Shown: piece after piece, positions 60,300 through 64,000 of the stretch
How positions within the stretch are numbered: position 1 is the first letter of the stretch
Layout of the letters: the number at the start of each line of letters is the position of its first letter
Assembly (NCBI GenBank): GCA_016699635.1
Contig: CP064983.1
Span: 2,356,001 to 2,420,000, forward strand
From: Bacteroidota bacterium
GTDB lineage: Bacteria > Bacteroidota > Bacteroidia > AKYH767-A > OLB10
Reading direction: 5' to 3'
Length of the DNA stretch: 64,000 bases
Made by a program: the position numbers and the translations under genes
The notes under the pieces: model-generated
Told to the model about the DNA's origin: nothing
The model's input: the letters and a program-made list of their open reading frames with translations, nothing else
Database searches by the model: none

Positions 60300-63200
60300 A
60301 TGATTAATAAGAGTTGTTTAACGGTTTTTCTGGCAGCAGCAATTGCAGTAGGTTCAGCGTCAGCGAAGGAGAATATAGGTCAGAAGCCGGTACATAAAGG
60401 CAATGTTGTAAAAAATTCGTCTTTGAGAATTACAGCCCCCTGTAATGAGCCCACGGCACAAACAGATTTGCAGATTAACAATGTAAGAGCGAGAATATTT
60501 TCTGCGGGAGATATGTGGTGGAATCTGGTAGATGGAGCTAACTCAAAGGCAGAGTACGAATAATAAAAGGTACAGGCAAAACATCGTTGTTTGCCGGCTC
60601 GGTATGGATAGGCGGATATGATGCCACAGGAAACTTAAAAGTTGCAGGACAGACTTACAGACAAAGTGACGCCAACGATTTTTTTACGGGTCCAATTGGT
60701 GTTCAGGGTGGAAATATGAGTACAGATGTATCAATCTGTAATCAGTATGACAGAATATGGTCAGTGACCAAGCAGCAGGTGCGCGACTTTGTGTCAACCG
60801 GAGTAGCCACGCGACATCAGAGAGTACCGTAGGCAATGGCGATCAGTCAAGAGGCGAGTTGCAACCGCTGGCACCATTTGAAGATGTAAACGGAGATGGC
60901 TTGTATATTCCTGACAGTGGCGATTATCCACGATATTTATTGAGTGGAGAATATCCAGCACCAAGCGATCCAAATAAATTGCCATGTGATGATTATATTT
61001 TTGGAGACCAGACCTTGTGGTGGGTATTTAATGATATAGGAAACATCAAGAAAGAGACAAACAGTGCAGCCATAGGTCTTGAATTCAGAAAGACAGGCAT
61101 TTGCCTTCAGCACAGACGATGAGATTAACAACATGACATTTTATAAGTATCAGATCATCAACCGCAATATACTTCGACAGCAGTAGGTGCAGACTTTTTT
61201 CAAGGACCTTTAGCAGACCCTAATGATGGAATAGATAATGACAGAGATGGTGTAGTTGATGAACCCGGTGAACAAATTATTATGTCACAATTTTGTTATT
61301 ATAATAACGATTTTACACCTTATGGAAACCCTCAGGTTTTTGATGACTATTATCAATATTTAACCGGATCATGGAAAAACGCTCTTCGTTGGTCAAGAGA
61401 TGGCGCAAGCGGTCAGACACCTCCTTCTGCTGCAACACCGCCAACAAACTTTATGTTCCCGGCACAACAGATCCTGCATTTTCCGGGAAATAACTGGACA
61501 GAGGCAACAGCAAACAATACACCATTTGACAGAAGGTTTTTGCAGTCAGCGGGAAAATTTACTTTGCAACCGGGGGCAGTAAACTATATTACCACAGGTA
61601 TGGTGTGGGCACGTACGAACAATGGCGGTCCATTAGCATCAGTAGATTTATTAAAGCTTAGGATAACAAAGCACAAGGCTTGTTTGATGTATGTTTCAAG
61701 ACATTGGACGGCCCTGATGCACCGGATGTACAGATAACAGAGCTAAACAATAAAGTTATTCTTTCATTAAAGAATTTCAATAATGATAGGATAGAAAAAT
61801 ACTCACAGTTAGATCCATCTATCCCAACATTGGTACAACCTGATGAAGAGCAACGCAAGTTTAAGTTTCAGGGATACCTGATATTCCAGTTAAAGAAATG
61901 CGAGCATAAATACTTCAGATATATTTGATCCATCCAAGACCTCCTCATCAAGTGTTATGAGTGGTGACAACTATCGCCTGATAAGTCAGGTTGACATAAA
62001 AGATACAGTAACAAACTTAGTTAATTACTTCTGGGCACCTGAGATACCGGGCTACCGTCCACTGACAGTGGCATTTAATCCAGATCAGTTAACAGGAACA
62101 AACAGTGGATTGAAACATAGCTTTGTAATAGACAAAGATGCCTTTACCAACAAGCCCTTGGTAAATCATAAGGCATATTATTATGTAGTAGTAAGCTATG
62201 CATACAACAACTTCAAACCCTTTGAATACATAGTACCAAACTCATCGAACTTCACACAGCAGAAACCATTTAAGGTAGGCAGAAACAACATAAAGGTAAT
62301 GTCGGCCATACCTCATGCACCTGAAGTAGAGCATAACGGCTTGGTATTTAACTCAGAGGTAGGCGATGGCATGAAGGTAACACGATTGGAAGGATCAGGC
62401 AATGGCGGATTACTCATTGACATGACCGATGCATCAGCAGCAGAAGCAATCAATGCACCGTATGTAGTATCAAATCCGGTGTATGAAATAGGTAAAGGCC
62501 CGTTGAATGTAACGGTATATGATCCATTGTATGTAACAGAAGGCCATTTTGAGATGAAGTTTACGGGAGTATCGGGAACAGACAAATGGAGTGTAAAAGA
62601 AACAACAACAAACTCAGTAGATACAGCTACATTTGAATTGCAGCAGCCCAACAGCCAGATACTGCAAACGGTAGATGCAGGCGATGCAAGCAAGGTATAT
62701 GAGTGGGGTTTAACGGCAGATATCAGCAATGCAGTAATAGAAGCAGGCAATGCGGATGCCATCAACAACGGATTATTAGATCAGAGTATAACGTTTGCTA
62801 ATGCAGACGCAGCATGGCTGGGCGGAGTAGCCGACAGAGACACAAGTATTGCAGATGCCAGAGACTGGATACGCAGTGGTACAGCCCCAAGCGATATAGG
62901 CGGAGCGGATAACAATCAGGTTTACGAAGGTTTGATAGGCGGCACCTGGGCACCGTATAAATTGGCAAAACAAAGTAGATGCACAATTTGGGGTCCACGC
63001 TCATCAGCACATCAGGACAATCAGTTAACTATGAGTGGTCCGAATGGAATCACAAGTGTTGACGTAGTGTTTACAAGTGATAAGTCAAAATGGACAAGAG
63101 CGGTAGTATTAGAAATGGGACAGCCAACCAGTGCAACGATAGGCAATGCGCCACGTTTTCAGAAACGCAGATCGGCATCAATAAACAAAGATGGCGGAAA

Positions 63201-64000
63201 CAATCCCGGAGGTGCAGTATCAACAGATCCAAACGATCCGAACTATATAGACAATGAAGGCATGGGCTGGTTTCCGGGCTATGCAATTAATATAGAGACA
63301 GGCGAACGTCTGAACATAGCCTATGGCGAGAACTCGGTGTTTACTACAGAAAACAGTCAGGATATGCGGGAATCCACATCAACATTGTTGGATGGCAATG
63401 GCAATCCGGTGTTTGGAGGAATGCACTACATCTGGGTATTTGGTTCAAGAACCACAGGGCGCAAGAGATATAGGTAATTACGATGCATGTGATAAATTCA
63501 ATAGTTTAATCAAGAACGACATCAGCTTCCAGAGCGAAGAGATGCATTGGCGAACTATGTATGTGAGCATACCCCGTTGAATCCTGGCGAAGTTTATCAG
63601 AGACAGATGCCAAGGTAAGAATCCGGGTAGCACGTCAGTACAAGAACGTTCAACACGAACTTTGATGCAGGCAGCTACATCAACCACAGCGGTACGGGCA
63701 CACCATTGACAAGAGGTGTAACGTATGCAGTAGTGAGTGGCACAGTAACAGCAGCGTTTAACAACAACAGCATAACATATTCACCGGGACAGACGATAAC
63801 CATACCCACGGATGCAAACACATTCCCTGATGCATCTATAACATCGGCAGGTGGCGTGGTATTGGCACCAACGGTAAATGGCACGATCCATATTACAAGG
63901 TTGACTCCAGAAGGCAAGGAGCCAAGTTTTGATAATTCAGATGTAGCCAAGAGTGCGTTGAAGCTGGTGAATGTAGTCCCCAATCCATATTATGCCTATT
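60300..64000 (+). CDS. Very large secreted protein, partner of the TonB receptor (frame broken many times, C-terminus outside window)
   Basis: A signal peptide (MINKSCLTVFLAAAIAVGSASA) and a mature part of more than 1,200 residues. Segments recognisable in sequence are NNVRARIFSAGDMWWNLVDG, LFAGSVWIGGYDATGNLKVAGQTY, PFEDVNGDGLYIPDSGDYPRY, TLWWVFNDIGNIK, HKAYYYVVVSYAYNNFKPFEY and, at the window end, LKLVNVVPNPYYAY. I recall this set from large Bacteroidota proteins annotated only as having a type IX sorting domain, where VVPNPYYAY begins the last domain. No catalytic family is recognised. At least seven frame breaks occur (near 60560, 60830, 61115, 61175, 61665, 61925, 63470 and beyond), so the protein cannot be read continuously. 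Export by T9SS is inferred. Confidence 0.75.

Overview
The window is chromosomal DNA of a member of the Bacteroidota. The signs are low GC (roughly 37 percent, by eye), TAnnTTTG-type -7 promoter elements with TTG/TTTG about 19-20 bp upstream, type IX secretion cargo (a 1.7 kilo-residue adhesin with a gliding-motility-type C-terminal domain), TonB receptors with carboxypeptidase-regulatory N-terminal domains, and lineage-typical families (DUF4465, DUF4197, DUF5916, DUF1573, GH3-like, SMUG2-like). Class-level placement is not possible from what can be seen.

Layout. 1-3006: a cobalamin riboswitch controlling a BtuB-like TonB receptor and a DUF4465 protein. 3027-6627: deoxynucleoside kinase, secreted protein, GH3-family enzyme, retropepsin-like protein. 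6737-8801: gyrB with promoter and terminator. 9005-12133: an accessory restriction-modification island, the most unusual part of the window. 12418-14801: a membrane-bound O-acyltransferase with an SGNH-like partner. 15074-22786: mostly single small genes, including a thiol reductase, a transglutaminase-like protein, a DUF2249 protein divergent from an ADP-forming acyl-CoA synthetase across a Crp/Fnr-like dyad, a SMUG2-type glycosylase and a VOC protein. 22875-31997: cysteine desulfurase, DNA polymerase I, then the giant adhesin. 32082-37306: propeller lipoprotein, DUF4197, cinA, initiator tRNA, DoxX, LVIVD-repeat protein. 37361-41020: the minus-strand run valS - DUF2007 - cdsA. 41142-46069: two large outer-membrane beta-barrel proteins. 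46246-51507: carboxylate symporter, two DUF1573 proteins, aminotransferase, Nudix, pyrE, SRPBCC. 51519-56339: Rieske-like lipoprotein, small basic secreted protein, smc, small membrane protein. 56569-64000: a TonB receptor and a very large secreted protein that runs off the window.

The island at 9005-11955 combines parts of two systems that are alternatives in pneumococcus. A DpnM/Dam-type adenine methylase is followed by a clear DpnI homologue (a nuclease that cuts only methylated GATC), a DpnD/PcfM-type protein, and a DpnA-type methylase. The methylase genes are damaged exactly where they meet the DpnI/DpnD pair: dpnM has lost its normal C-terminus and dpnA its N-terminus. This looks like a DpnI cassette that replaced the nuclease part of a DpnII cassette, leaving a methylase next to a nuclease that attacks the methylated product.

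About twenty genes, including single-copy essentials (gyrB, polA, valS, cdsA, smc), are broken by single-base frame changes, often in short homopolymers, and most densely after about 43 kb. These are best read as sequencing or assembly errors. Broken genes are therefore annotated as one CDS over their full span, and gene loss should not be inferred from a frame break alone.
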